From: Arthrobacter sp. 18067
GTDB taxonomy: Bacteria > Actinomycetota > Actinomycetes > Actinomycetales > Micrococcaceae
DNA length: 64,000 nucleotides
NCBI RefSeq assembly: GCF_902706295.1
Contig: NZ_CACSJJ010000005.1
Location: 1-64,000 of the forward strand
Reading direction: 5' to 3'
Shown: positions 36,168 to 44,299 of the stretch, piece by piece
How positions within the stretch are numbered: position 1 is the first letter of the stretch
Layout of the letters: every line of letters starts with the position of its first letter
Translations under genes and position numbers: made by a program
Notes under the pieces: generated by a model
What the model saw: the letters and a program-made list of their open reading frames with translations, nothing else
What the model was told of the DNA's origin: nothing
Databases searched by the model: none

Positions 36168-36935
36168 ATGAGCATCAACGAAACAACAACCCGCGCCCGC
36201 CGGACCATCGGCCTTATCGGCCGGATGAACCACGAATGGGACACCGTCATCGCCCCATCCCGCAAGCACTACGGCGCGCTTGGATACATCACGGGAGTCC
36301 AAGCCCTCTCAACGCTCACCACCGCCGGCATACAGGACCGCGACGGGATCTACTGGGGAATGCTCTCCGAAGTCCAGGAAGGCAACAAAGACGCCGAACG
36401 ACTCCTTCTCCAAGCCATGCTCGCCAAAGCCGTGAACCTCAGCCGCAACTGCCGCGGACTTATCGCCATGCCCAGCCAGGACGCCCTCTGCGTCGCCGTC
36501 GGAGCCATGTGGGAATCCATCCGCACCTTCCCCCTGCACAAGACAGAAAAAGTCGTCGGCAACCTGGCCATGAACGCCCTCCAGATCATCACCCTGACCC
36601 ACCCCGCACCAGCAAACCTGCCCGACGCACACGAAGACTCCGAACTCGACCGCATCATCGCCGCTGAACGCGAAACCGACGAACACGTCATCCACTCCGC
36701 CACACCCCTGGAAGAACTCCTCAAAGTCATCCTCTGGGCCACCGAAACAGGAACCCTCACCCAAGAAGAAGCAAAGCTCCTCGGCAGGTTCACAGTCTCA
36801 ACACGCGAAGAAAAATACGCGCTCGCAGAGGAGCTGGGATTGGGCCGATACAGCCTTACGACTTACGCCAGCCTGATCAAGGCCAAGCTTCGTACAGCCC
36901 TGGCAGCGAACAATCTTGAGCGTGGATGCCTCTAG
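36168..36935 (+). CDS. Putative sigma-factor-like regulator
   Basis: 255 residues from ATG 36168 (ribosome site CGAGGAG seven bases upstream). Residues 70-150 (DAERLLLQAMLAKAVNLSRN, then VGAMWESIRTFPLHKTEKVV) resemble the region 2-like helical part of sigma factors. The last 55 residues (LTQEEAKLLGRFTVSTREEK, then ELGLGRYSLTTYASLIKAKL) look like a region 4-type helix-turn-helix. The similarity is from pattern only. Located between the divergent T4SS operon and oriV, it may control transfer genes. Confidence 0.5.
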   Translation: MSINETTTRARRTIGLIGRMNHEWDTVIAPSRKHYGALGYITGVQALSTLTTAGIQDRDGIYWGMLSEVQEGNKDAERLLLQAMLAKAVNLSRNCRGLIAMPSQDALCVAVGAMWESIRTFPLHKTEKVVGNLAMNALQIITLTHPAPANLPDAHEDSELDRIIAAERETDEHVIHSATPLEELLKVILWATETGTLTQEEAKLLGRFTVSTREEKYALAEELGLGRYSLTTYASLIKAKLRTALAANNLERGCL

Positions 36936-37009
36936 GAACAGGAAGTTCGGAGGGGCCTAAAAGTGGCCGCGATTCGCGATTCCCACAAATCCACAACCCG
37001 GGCTCGAAC

Positions 37010-37051
37010 CACTACATGGGGAGCTACATGTTTTTTAACACTATATGGGGA
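37010..37051 (+). repeat. Two 13-base direct repeats in the origin region
   Basis: CACTACATGGGGA (37010-37022) and CACTATATGGGGA (37039-37051) differ at one base and start 29 bases apart, separated by an AT-rich patch with a TTTTTTAA run. They are probably part of oriV, either a second iteron type or a melting element. Confidence 0.55.
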
Positions 37052-37095
37052 CCCCTCTGCTTCCCAGTGCTGGCGCGGGAAAACGGAGCATGGCC

Positions 37096-37272
37096 GTCAC
37101 AAGATGCACGAGGTCAGGCGTCACAAGATGCACGTGGATAACTTCCGGTTTATTAATGCACGACTAACAAACCGTCACAAGATGCACGTGGCCTGACCTG
37201 CGGAAACACGCGGAATCGCATGTTTTCTCTGGACCGGAAATGGGTCAAAACCCCTGCGTCACAAGATGCACG
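37096..37272 (+). repeat. Iterons of the plasmid origin (4 copies)
   Basis: Four exact copies of GTCACAAGATGCACG at 37096-37110, 37120-37134, 37174-37188 and 37258-37272; three continue as TGG. A partial copy (AATGCACGA) lies near 37155. Spacings between starts are 24, 54 and 84 bases. They are located just before repA, as expected for Rep-binding iterons controlling initiation and copy number. Confidence 0.85.
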
Positions 37273-37285
37273 TGGAAAACCTCCG

Positions 37286-37294
37286 TTATCCACA
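37286..37294 (+). other. DnaA box in oriV
   Basis: TTATCCACA is a perfect consensus DnaA box, 14 bases after the last iteron. A second, 8-of-9 match lies on the minus strand at 37133-37141 within the iteron array. With the iterons this marks 37.0-37.3 kb as the replication origin. Confidence 0.75.
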
Positions 37295-37385
37295 CCCAAA
37301 ACCACCCAGCAGAAGGCGATGGCAAAACGACGGCTACAGGCACCTGCTCGCAAGGATTGTCGTCTAGAAAGGTTGGTCCACGTAC

Positions 37386-38309
37386 ATGACAACGCCAGCG
37401 GAAGGGCCAGCTGCTTTGATCAGCGAAAGAGAGCTGCGGCTCCTGAACGTCGGTGCGGGTCTTGAGCTCTCTCCCGACGGCTCTGAACCCCTGAGCTATT
37501 CCGCACGGCTCTGGGCCCAGCTTTCGCTGCCCTACAGGGATCCCGGCCCTGTCCCGGAATGGGTCCGGCGCAATAACAGCATCACGTTGAGCATCAGCCC
37601 CGGAATGACCACGGCCAAAGACGGTTCCCGCCGTCCGGCGTATCCCTTTGGTGTCATCCCGCGATACCTCATGACTTGGATGACAACTGAGGCTGTCAGA
37701 ACCGGAAGCCGGCAACTCCACCTGGGGCCGTCCTTGTCGAAATTTCTTCGGAGCCTTGGAATGAACTCTTCAGGAGCGTCCTCGGCCAGAGCACTGGACC
37801 AGTTACACCGCCTGGCTGTAGCCAATATGAACATTGAGGACCTGAGAACCAGCGGAGACCGCTGGGGTATCACCGGGGCAAATTTCAACGTTGCGAGCCG
37901 ATACGAGCTGTGGTTCTCCAAAGATCCCGCCAAAGCGCCGAGCGACATTCTGGGATCAACGATCACACTGTCCGAGGACTTCTACCGGTCCGTCCTTGAA
38001 GCGCCCGTCCCGCTCCGCCCGGAAGCGCTCAGGGCCCTCTCTGGATCCCCTATGAGGCTCGATCTCTACGCATGGCTGGTGTACCGCCTGAAGTACCTTG
38101 AACGTCCCACGACGGTCTCCTGGGGTCAGCTGGCAGGCCAGTTCGGCGCGGATTACAAAGTGAAGCGTCAATTCAAGGCAGCCTTCGAAAAGAATCTCCG
38201 CGAGGTCCTGGTCCTGTATCCGCAGGCCAAAATCCTCGTCACTGGAACGGGGATCCGGCTCCTGCCCTCCGCTGAGCACATCCCCGATCGGAAGCTCCGC
38301 GCCATCTAG
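37386..38309 (+). CDS. repA: Plasmid replication initiator RepA
   Basis: 307 residues. Sequence blocks such as GRQ-like LSYSARLWAQLSLPYRDPGP, RPAYPFGVIPRYLMTWMTTE, LGPSLSKFLRSLGM and MRLDLYAWLVYRLKYL match the RepA family of plasmid initiators (winged-helix domains that bind iterons), widespread in actinobacterial plasmids. It follows the iterons and DnaA box directly. It should bind the iterons, open the origin and recruit the host replisome. The ATG at 37386 has AAAGG about 13 bases upstream. A convergent terminator separates it from parB. Confidence 0.85.
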   Translation: MTTPAEGPAALISERELRLLNVGAGLELSPDGSEPLSYSARLWAQLSLPYRDPGPVPEWVRRNNSITLSISPGMTTAKDGSRRPAYPFGVIPRYLMTWMTTEAVRTGSRQLHLGPSLSKFLRSLGMNSSGASSARALDQLHRLAVANMNIEDLRTSGDRWGITGANFNVASRYELWFSKDPAKAPSDILGSTITLSEDFYRSVLEAPVPLRPEALRALSGSPMRLDLYAWLVYRLKYLERPTTVSWGQLAGQFGADYKVKRQFKAAFEKNLREVLVLYPQAKILVTGTGIRLLPSAEHIPDRKLRAI

Positions 38310-38317
38310 GCAAAAAG

Positions 38318-38351
38318 AATGGGTGGCCGCCGTGCTGGCGCGCCACCCATT
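38318..38351. terminator. Bidirectional terminator between repA and the partition operon
   Basis: Perfect inverted repeat AATGGGTGGC (38318-38327) and GCCACCCATT (38342-38351), with further CGCC/GGCG pairing in the loop and AGTTTTCC following. It serves the convergent repA and parB-like genes. Confidence 0.75.
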
Positions 38352-38370
38352 AGTTTTCCGTGCTCTAGGC

Positions 38371-38973
38371 TCAACCTTCTTCAGGGCGGAGGAACAGCTC
38401 GAAGACATACGAAACGAACGCGCTTCGGGACGGCGCCCCCGACCAGGCAACCTTGTCAGAAATCCACTTTTCCTGGACCTTGTCCAAGCGGAGCTGGATC
38501 TGAATGCTTCCCGTCCCTCTCTTACGCCGGACCCTCCGATGAATTCCAGACGGGCCTACGCTCAACTCAGGACGGAAATGCTTCCGGACCTCCTCGAAAT
38601 CAACGGCATCAAACGCATCGAACAACAAATCCGTATAGGTGACGTCGTCATTTGTCCTGGCCTTGACCAGCTCCAGCAGATCCGGAGGAAGGTAGGTTCC
38701 TTTGCTCCGAGCCGCCCCCATGACCAGCTCAGAAGCAACGACGCCCTCTTCCACCTCGGCCAGAGCAGGCTGCGGAACCACGGCAGCATCTTCAGTGCCA
38801 GCCTCCACAAGCGTTTCCGGAGCGGCCGCCGATTCCACAGGATCGGCGACAACGCTGATATTGGGCCCACCCGACTCACGCCTGGTACGGGGTCTCAGAA
38901 GCTTGGCCTTGTCAGCCGATGGTGTTTTAACAGGGGCAAAGATGTCCCCAAAACCCTTCTGCGCGTCGGGCAT
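38371..38973 (-). CDS. ParB-like centromere-binding protein
   Basis: 200 residues, directly behind parA (2-base gap). The first 90 residues are a Pro/Ala/Glu-rich linker. The C-terminal 110 residues hold two helical blocks (YLPPDLLELVKARTNDDVTY, then WISDKVAWSGAPSRSAFVSY) that resemble ribbon-helix-helix or small HTH partition adaptors rather than a classical ParB with a CTPase domain. Position and partner make it the likely parS-binding protein. No GxxRxxA motif of true ParB was seen. Confidence 0.6.
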   Translation of the reverse strand: MPDAQKGFGDIFAPVKTPSADKAKLLRPRTRRESGGPNISVVADPVESAAAPETLVEAGTEDAAVVPQPALAEVEEGVVASELVMGAARSKGTYLPPDLLELVKARTNDDVTYTDLLFDAFDAVDFEEVRKHFRPELSVGPSGIHRRVRRKRGTGSIQIQLRLDKVQEKWISDKVAWSGAPSRSAFVSYVFELFLRPEEG

Positions 38974-38975
38974 GG

Positions 38976-39920
38976 CTACTCGGCCTCTCCCTCAAGCTCG
39001 CTGACCCGAATCAGAATCTCCTGGGTCAAATTCTCATAGTCGGCTGCCAGGCCCGACGCATTCGACGTGTGGAACTTCGGCGAATGCTTGATCCCGCGTT
39101 TGAAGTCAGCAAAACGCGTCTTGTTCGCCAGATCCACCTCACCCTCAAGCTCATGGATCAACCTGCCGTGCTCGCGAGCATCACGAGCGGCTCCCTCGGA
39201 GTGACGAATACGTGTAGCAAACACCGGCGCCGCTGTCTCCAAGAGCTCCGAAAGCTCCTTGCGCAGGTTCCGTTCAATCTTCCGACTGGTCGACCCCACG
39301 TCGAAGAGCACCGCACCCGCCACGGCCAAGCGTGGATTGCGCTCACGCACGGCTTTGAAGCGGTCCGCTACACCCTCTACGGCATCCGTCGAGCCTCCAT
39401 CGGATTTTGAGGGGATCACCACTGCGGAAGCGACTGTGAAGGCTCCCTGGACGATGCTGGCCTCTCCGGGGGAAGTGTCCACGATGATCAAGTCATAGTC
39501 CTCGGCAATTGGTGACAAGCCGGCGTAGAGGAGGTCTGCGAATTCGCCCGACTCCGGGTTGGACATCTGTCGGACCAGCAGCATGCCGGCAATATCCTGC
39601 ATCGCTGCCCCGCCGGGTACGACATCCAAGTTGGGGCGCACGTCCTTGAGGATCGGCAGCGGCTTAAGGTGTACCAGGGCATTGAAAAGGGCCGTGCCGT
39701 CTTGCCTCTCGTAGCCGAGATCGCGGTGCAAACTGCCCCTGGGATCCAAATCGATGACCAGGACCTTGAGGTCCCCCGCTGCTTTACCGGCGACGTTGGC
39801 GGCTATTGAGGTCTTGCCTACTCCGCCCTTGGCGCTGGCAAGTACCACTACCCGGTCAAGGTACCCTGCCGTCCCCCGTCCTCCGGGGGACGTAACGGCC
39901 TTTGAAAGCGTGTTGGACAT
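38976..39920 (-). CDS. parA: ParA-family partition ATPase
   Basis: 314 residues from ATG 39920, with AGGAG eight bases upstream; an earlier ATG at 40022 lacks a ribosome site. The deviant Walker A KGGVGKTS lies near residue 30, Walker A' VLVIDLDPRGSLHRDLG near 55 and Walker B DLIIVDTSPGEA near 120. This is type I ParA without a long N-terminal HTH. It positions plasmid copies by ATP-dependent nucleoid gliding together with the downstream ParB-like protein. Upstream palindromes probably carry the operator/centromere. Confidence 0.9.
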   Translation of the reverse strand: MSNTLSKAVTSPGGRGTAGYLDRVVVLASAKGGVGKTSIAANVAGKAAGDLKVLVIDLDPRGSLHRDLGYERQDGTALFNALVHLKPLPILKDVRPNLDVVPGGAAMQDIAGMLLVRQMSNPESGEFADLLYAGLSPIAEDYDLIIVDTSPGEASIVQGAFTVASAVVIPSKSDGGSTDAVEGVADRFKAVRERNPRLAVAGAVLFDVGSTSRKIERNLRKELSELLETAAPVFATRIRHSEGAARDAREHGRLIHELEGEVDLANKTRFADFKRGIKHSPKFHTSNASGLAADYENLTQEILIRVSELEGEAE

Positions 39921-40022
39921 GGGAACTCCTACTGTTTGTGCGGTGAGCACTGCTGACAATCGTGTAGGCGATCCTACGGGCCCTGACGTAATTTCAAGGT
40001 AGGCGCGCCCATGGTTTAACAA

Positions 40023-40135
40023 ACGTTGTCTAAAGCGTTTTAAACCGCTGTTGCCTAAGTAGTGGGCAAAGCTGCTTGTCCCGCGTGTCAGACAGTATGA
40101 GCAGTTGCGGTTTCAAACGCAGTTCTTGACGTGTG
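40023..40135 (-). promoter_or_regulatory. Candidate parS/operator upstream of parA
   Basis: GCGTTTTAAACCGC (40035-40048) and GCGGTTTCAAACGC (40107-40120) are inverted copies with one mismatch, each nearly self-palindromic. They are flanked by GTTGTCTAAAG and GTTGCCTAAG. They lie 115-200 bases ahead of parA, where ParAB systems usually keep the centromere/operator. Confidence 0.5.
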
Positions 40136-40223
40136 TTTTCAGGTAGTAGAGAACGTTGGTCTTACAGCATCTGAGGCAACGGGCTAAAACGTTGGATGAC
40201 TTGCGACTGGCAACGCAATGGGA

Positions 40224-40331
40224 CCAACATTGCGACACGTATGACGTACCGCATGGCTTAACGCCTTATCTACTTGACTATTGCAAAACATGGCACCCAT
40301 CCACGTACCTCTGTTGATCCCGCCCAATCAA
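40224..40331 (+). repeat. Long direct repeat, copy 1
   Basis: About 107 bases nearly identical to copy 2 at 40445-40551; shared blocks include GCGACACGTATGACGTACCG and TTGCAAAACATGGCACC. No coding function is apparent. It could be part of the partition or incompatibility region. Confidence 0.8.
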
Positions 40332-40444
40332 GAGCCGTTGTAGGTGGTCGTTTGTGCAGGGGTAGTAAGAATCGTTGTGTTTCCAGAGGCCTTAAGTCGG
40401 TGGTGCTAAACGCCGGGTAGATCGCGGCGGGCAACGCGGTTGAT
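40332..40444. other. Spacer between the two long direct repeats
   Basis: 113 bases without coding signal; contains further GTTG-type short words but no clear palindrome. Confidence 0.3.
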
Positions 40445-40551
40445 CCAACATGGCGACACGTATGACGTACCGCATAGCATCACGCCTTATCTACTTGGTT
40501 ATTGCAAAACATGGCACCGATCCACCTACCTCTGTTGATCCGCCTAATCAA
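40445..40551 (+). repeat. Long direct repeat, copy 2
   Basis: Second copy of the repeat at 40224-40331, offset by about 221 bases, with roughly ten mismatches over its length. The region between 40552 and the regulator end at 40756 holds no recognised gene. Confidence 0.8.
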
Positions 40552-40755
40552 CGAACTTTCGGGGAAACGGAATATGGTGATTCAGAGAGGTAAATCCTGG
40601 CTTTGGCGACAGGTTGTGCACTTCCGTGCCACTAAGCAGTGTCAGGTGTCTAAAGGTGTGGGAGGGCGCGCCCCTATTCGACCGACCCGTGGAGTTCCGC
40701 CAGGGGATCCGGCTTGTCGCTCGTACGACAATGGAACATTGGGGAAAGTTGGGGG

Positions 40756-41082
40756 TTAGGTGACATCCAGTGCGCTTCTGAGCGCTTTCAGTAGGGCGTC
40801 AATTCGCGCAGCGTCTGCACTGTACATGACTCGTTTTCCGTGCCGCTGGTCCATGGGGGAGTCGCCAATGATCACACCCAGTTCTTCCAGTGCAACCAAT
40901 GCTGCGGCAACAGTGGTCCGGGAAACGTTGAGGTCCTTAGCGATTGTTCCCGTCTGCGCCGGCCCGTTCTTGCGGAGATATCCCAGGATTCCCAGGCGCG
41001 TCGTTGTGCCGAAGACGGCGGCAACTTCTACCAGTTGCTCGCTTAGACCCGCATCGACCACTTTAACCACGCCCTCAATCAT
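40756..41082 (-). CDS. Winged-helix regulator (ArsR/MarR-like), divergent from the tad operon
   Basis: 108 residues from ATG 41082; the frame is open to 41184, but the longer form would run through the divergent operator. The core LGILGYLRKNGPAQTGTIAK followed by DLNVSRTTVAAALVALEELG is a classical winged helix-turn-helix. The flanking R-H-G-K-R-VMYSAD is the beta wing. No cysteine metal site is visible. Divergent to the tad/cpaB operon, with a palindrome in the shared promoter region, so it probably controls pilus genes. No ribosome site is evident. Confidence 0.7.
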   Translation of the reverse strand: MIEGVVKVVDAGLSEQLVEVAAVFGTTTRLGILGYLRKNGPAQTGTIAKDLNVSRTTVAAALVALEELGVIIGDSPMDQRHGKRVMYSADAARIDALLKALRSALDVT

Positions 41083-41105
41083 GCCGCATCGAAACACCAA
41101 ACACG

Positions 41106-41134
41106 CCAACTCATCATTTGACTTGTTGAGTTGG
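41106..41134. promoter_or_regulatory. Palindrome in the divergent regulator/tad promoter region
   Basis: CCAACTCA (41106-41113) and TGAGTTGG (41127-41134), perfect 8-bp arms. A TTGACT box (-35-like, 41118-41123, plus strand) lies between the arms, so a bound regulator would block the tad promoter. Confidence 0.5.
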
Positions 41135-41196
41135 GATATGTTCAGATTACCCCATCGACTAGCTATGGGCACACAAAGCCACAAGGAGGCGCTCCG

Positions 41197-41889
41197 GTGA
41201 GCACCGTTAAGACTCGATCAAGCCGCAGGGCAAGCAGCACCGAATCGGCGCCGCCGGAGCCCCCGGCTTTTTCCGCGCCCTCAAAGCTGGCACGAAAGAG
41301 GCCAGCACTTGTGGCTCTTTGCATCGCCTTGGCTTTGGTCGGTGGCCTCGTGACATATTTCGGACTATCGGCCAACAACCAAGTGGCAGTGCTCGTTGCT
41401 AAAGACGGCCTAGTCAGAGGCCAGGAGATCACCGCCGCAAACCTGACCAGCATCGACATCGCATCTGATGCAGGCAACGGCGCAGTGCCAATCGAGCAAT
41501 CCGGAACCGTCGTCGGTCAGCAAGCAACGGTAGACCTGCCCAAAGGCTCCCTCATCACCAAAAACAACGTCGGTCCCAACCTCGGGATAAAGGACGGCAC
41601 TTCCGTTGTCGGTGTAGGCCTGACCACTGCCCAGGTCCCCTCACGCCAGCTCCAAACAGGCGACCATGTACGAATCATCAGGACCCCCACACAGGGCGGC
41701 CAGATCGACACCAAGGCAACGCCCGTGGCCGGAGTTGTCGACTCCACACGAGCTGACGATGTCAAAGGTTTGATCATCGTCGATGTCGTCGTCCCTACCG
41801 ATGCTGCAGCCGAGGTCGTTGCCTGGTCAGCGTCGGGCAACGCGGGTCTCATCCTGGACCCCCTGCAAAACAGCGAGTCGGGGAAGTAA
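41197..41889 (+). CDS. CpaB/RcpC-like SAF-domain pilus assembly protein
   Basis: 230 residues from GTG 41197 with a strong AAGGAGG site eight bases upstream. A basic Ser/Pro-rich N-terminus, one transmembrane helix (about residues 38-58, LVALCIALALVGGLVTYFGL), then a SAF-type beta domain (VLVAKDGLVRGQEITAANLT, VDLPKGSLITKNNVG). It is the periplasm-facing CpaB-like component at the head of actinobacterial Tad loci, encoded next to TadZ and TadA. It likely stabilises the pilus machine at the membrane. Confidence 0.7.
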   Translation: MSTVKTRSSRRASSTESAPPEPPAFSAPSKLARKRPALVALCIALALVGGLVTYFGLSANNQVAVLVAKDGLVRGQEITAANLTSIDIASDAGNGAVPIEQSGTVVGQQATVDLPKGSLITKNNVGPNLGIKDGTSVVGVGLTTAQVPSRQLQTGDHVRIIRTPTQGGQIDTKATPVAGVVDSTRADDVKGLIIVDVVVPTDAAAEVVAWSASGNAGLILDPLQNSESGK

Positions 41890-41891
41890 AC

Positions 41892-42722
41892 ATGGCAGCG
41901 ATCTTCCTATGCAGTGTTACCGGCTCACCAGGAGTAACAACGACTGCGCTGGGTCTTGCAGAAGTCTGGCCCCGACCAGTCATCCTTGTCGAAGCCGACA
42001 CAACAAAGCCCAGCAGCATAATCCCCGGCTACATGCAGGGCGCACTGGACAACAGCCGCGGCCTACTGCCGCTAGCCGTCCGGACTCAACACGCCGGACT
42101 CACCAACGAGGCGATGTGGGATCAACTGGTCCCTCTCGCCGCAGATCCCAACCGGGCAGACCCAGCGTCCGGAAAGTACTTACTCTCCGCAATCTCGAAC
42201 TCAGCGGCAGCCCGAAACATGGTGGGACTCTGGTCAGACTTGGCTGTACTGCTGTCCCAACAATCTGACAGCGGCGTCGACGTCATCATCGACGCCGGAC
42301 GATACACCCCTGAAGACGCCCGCACACCGCTCCTGCAAATGGCAGACGCGGTCCTCGTGCAGGCATGCCCCGTCCTGCCAGACATTGCAGCCCTGGTGGA
42401 TCCGTTGGCCTCAATACGCGCGATACTCACCCGGGTCGGACACGAAGACTACCTAGGCCTGATCCTGAGGAAAACCGTCGTCGGTAACTACGGCGTCGGT
42501 GACATCGAGAAAAACCTGAAAACCCCCGCCGTCGGCAAACTCGGATGGGACCCAACAACCGCCGCCGTATTCTCCCAAGGAGCTCCCAAACCCAGATCCT
42601 TCAAACGCTCGGACCTGCTCTCCGGCCTCGTCGCACTCGCGGCTGCCGCTGACACGCAGATCCGGGACCGGGGACAGCGTTTGGGAAACCGTCCTTCCCA
42701 ACATGAGGAGGCACGTCCGTGA
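41892..42722 (+). CDS. TadZ/CpaE-like protein with degenerate P-loop
   Basis: 276 residues. It has the MinD/ParA-like fold pattern (IFLCSVTGSPGVTTTALGLA at the N-terminus, VILVEADTTKPSSI as the A' strand, VDVIIDAGR as the Walker B-like strand). The P-loop reads GSPGVTTT, lacking both lysines of the KGGxGKT motif, so ATP hydrolysis is doubtful. TadZ proteins place the pilus at its cell location and are often catalytically weak. Its stop overlaps the TadA start by 4 bp (GTGA). There is a 2-base gap to the SAF gene. Confidence 0.7.
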   Translation: MAAIFLCSVTGSPGVTTTALGLAEVWPRPVILVEADTTKPSSIIPGYMQGALDNSRGLLPLAVRTQHAGLTNEAMWDQLVPLAADPNRADPASGKYLLSAISNSAAARNMVGLWSDLAVLLSQQSDSGVDVIIDAGRYTPEDARTPLLQMADAVLVQACPVLPDIAALVDPLASIRAILTRVGHEDYLGLILRKTVVGNYGVGDIEKNLKTPAVGKLGWDPTTAAVFSQGAPKPRSFKRSDLLSGLVALAAAADTQIRDRGQRLGNRPSQHEEARP

Positions 42723-44299
42723 ATAACTTCGACGACACCCACAGCTTTGACCCGACGGCAATTCCCTTCTTCCAGTCCAACTCAACGACCCAGCCCGATG
42801 TACCTGCTACGCCTTTTCAAATTCCCGACGCAGCCAGAGCCCACCTTGGTCGGGCAGGTCGTACCCGGGTGAGCCCACCCAACCCGACGGCAGACATCCC
42901 CGCGGACGAGGTCAATCGACGAGTCGCAGCCTTTGAAGATGAAATCCGCGACGTTGGGCAGCCCTCCATCGGGGATGAGTCCTTCTGGCTTGCTGTAGCC
43001 GAATTCCGACGCAAAGCTGCAGACCGCCACGTGCAATCCCTTGAAGGCCGGCACGGACTCAACGAGGAAGCCCGCGAAGAGATGGGCCGGCAACACGTCA
43101 TCGACGTTGTCTCTGAACACGTGGCCGAGCAGCTCCGTTCCGACGGCCAGCGCAGCGTGTGGTCGGACAGCTATCGCCAACAGGTCATCAAGGCGACCTT
43201 CGACCAGATGTTTCGACTCGGACGGTACCAGGAACTGCTCGATGACCCCAAAGTAGAGAACGTCCACATCCATGGCCACGACCTCGTGTTTGTCGAATAC
43301 AGCGACGGCGAAATGGTCAAGGTTGCGCCAGTGGCATCCTCCGACGAGCAATTGATGGAGGACCTGCAGTTCTTCGCCAACCGCAACGGCGATGAGGCCA
43401 GGCCGTTCTCCTCAGCTCAGCCTGACCTGGATATGGATTTGCTGGGCTACGTTCGCCTCGCGGCTGTTGCGATGCCCATCGCGGAACGTCCCTCAGCGGT
43501 TCTGCGTATCCACCGGTACATCAACATCAGCCTTGACCAGCTGGTGGAATTCGGGACGCTCAGCCATGACATGGCCCACCTATGCGAAATGATCGTGAAG
43601 GCAAAAAAGACGGTAGTGATATCGGGTGAAGGCGGCGACGGGAAGACGACCCTGATGCGTGCCATGGCCGGGAAAATCGGACCGATGGAACAAATCGTGA
43701 CCATCGAGAAAGAACGAGAGCTTCACCTGAAGCAGCTCCACGGACGCATCGTGCCACCCTTCGCGCTGCAATATCGCCCCGGCAGTGGAGAGCGGGACGC
43801 CTACGGTCATTCTCCCGGGGAGTACACCCTCGAAAAGTGCATGGAGAAAGCCCTGCGACTCAATTCCCGCCGCATCATGGTGGGTGAAGTTCGCGGTCCG
43901 GAAATCGTCTCCATGATCCACGCAATGCAGGCCGGCGCCGGAACCATGAGCACCACCCACGCGGACGGGCCAGATGACTGCATTGACCGCCTCGCAGGGC
44001 TCGGCATCGAGCGCTACGGAAAGTCCTACATGATGGAGCAGCTCGGCCGGCACATCGACTTTGTGATTCAGATGGGCAAGGGCGTCGATCAAGACGGAAA
44101 CGCCGTGCGACGTGTGACCCACATCAGCGAAGTGCTCCCGGCAGAAGGGGAGCGCGGCGTTGCAACACAGGATGTCTTCCGTCTGGACCCGGGGGACCGG
44201 CAAGCACATTTCCGCCGGCTGCCGTCCAACGAAAGATTGCTGCAGGACCTCATCCGGGCAGGACTTGATGTGTCCCGGTTCAGGGAAGGCCAGCAATGA
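42719..44299 (+). CDS. tadA: TadA/CpaF secretion ATPase
   Basis: 526 residues. The T2SE-type motor shows Walker A SGEGGDGKTTLMRAM near residue 302, the Asp box (EQIVTIEKERELHL), and the Walker B region RRIMVGEVRGPEIVSMIHAM with the following GAGTMSTTHADG, all standard for TadA/CpaF. The N-terminal 200 residues include the helical CpaF-type adaptor. It powers Flp pilin assembly. GTG start overlapping the TadZ stop, and a 4-base overlap with tadB. Confidence 0.9.
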   Translation: MNNFDDTHSFDPTAIPFFQSNSTTQPDVPATPFQIPDAARAHLGRAGRTRVSPPNPTADIPADEVNRRVAAFEDEIRDVGQPSIGDESFWLAVAEFRRKAADRHVQSLEGRHGLNEEAREEMGRQHVIDVVSEHVAEQLRSDGQRSVWSDSYRQQVIKATFDQMFRLGRYQELLDDPKVENVHIHGHDLVFVEYSDGEMVKVAPVASSDEQLMEDLQFFANRNGDEARPFSSAQPDLDMDLLGYVRLAAVAMPIAERPSAVLRIHRYINISLDQLVEFGTLSHDMAHLCEMIVKAKKTVVISGEGGDGKTTLMRAMAGKIGPMEQIVTIEKERELHLKQLHGRIVPPFALQYRPGSGERDAYGHSPGEYTLEKCMEKALRLNSRRIMVGEVRGPEIVSMIHAMQAGAGTMSTTHADGPDDCIDRLAGLGIERYGKSYMMEQLGRHIDFVIQMGKGVDQDGNAVRRVTHISEVLPAEGERGVATQDVFRLDPGDRQAHFRRLPSNERLLQDLIRAGLDVSRFREGQQ

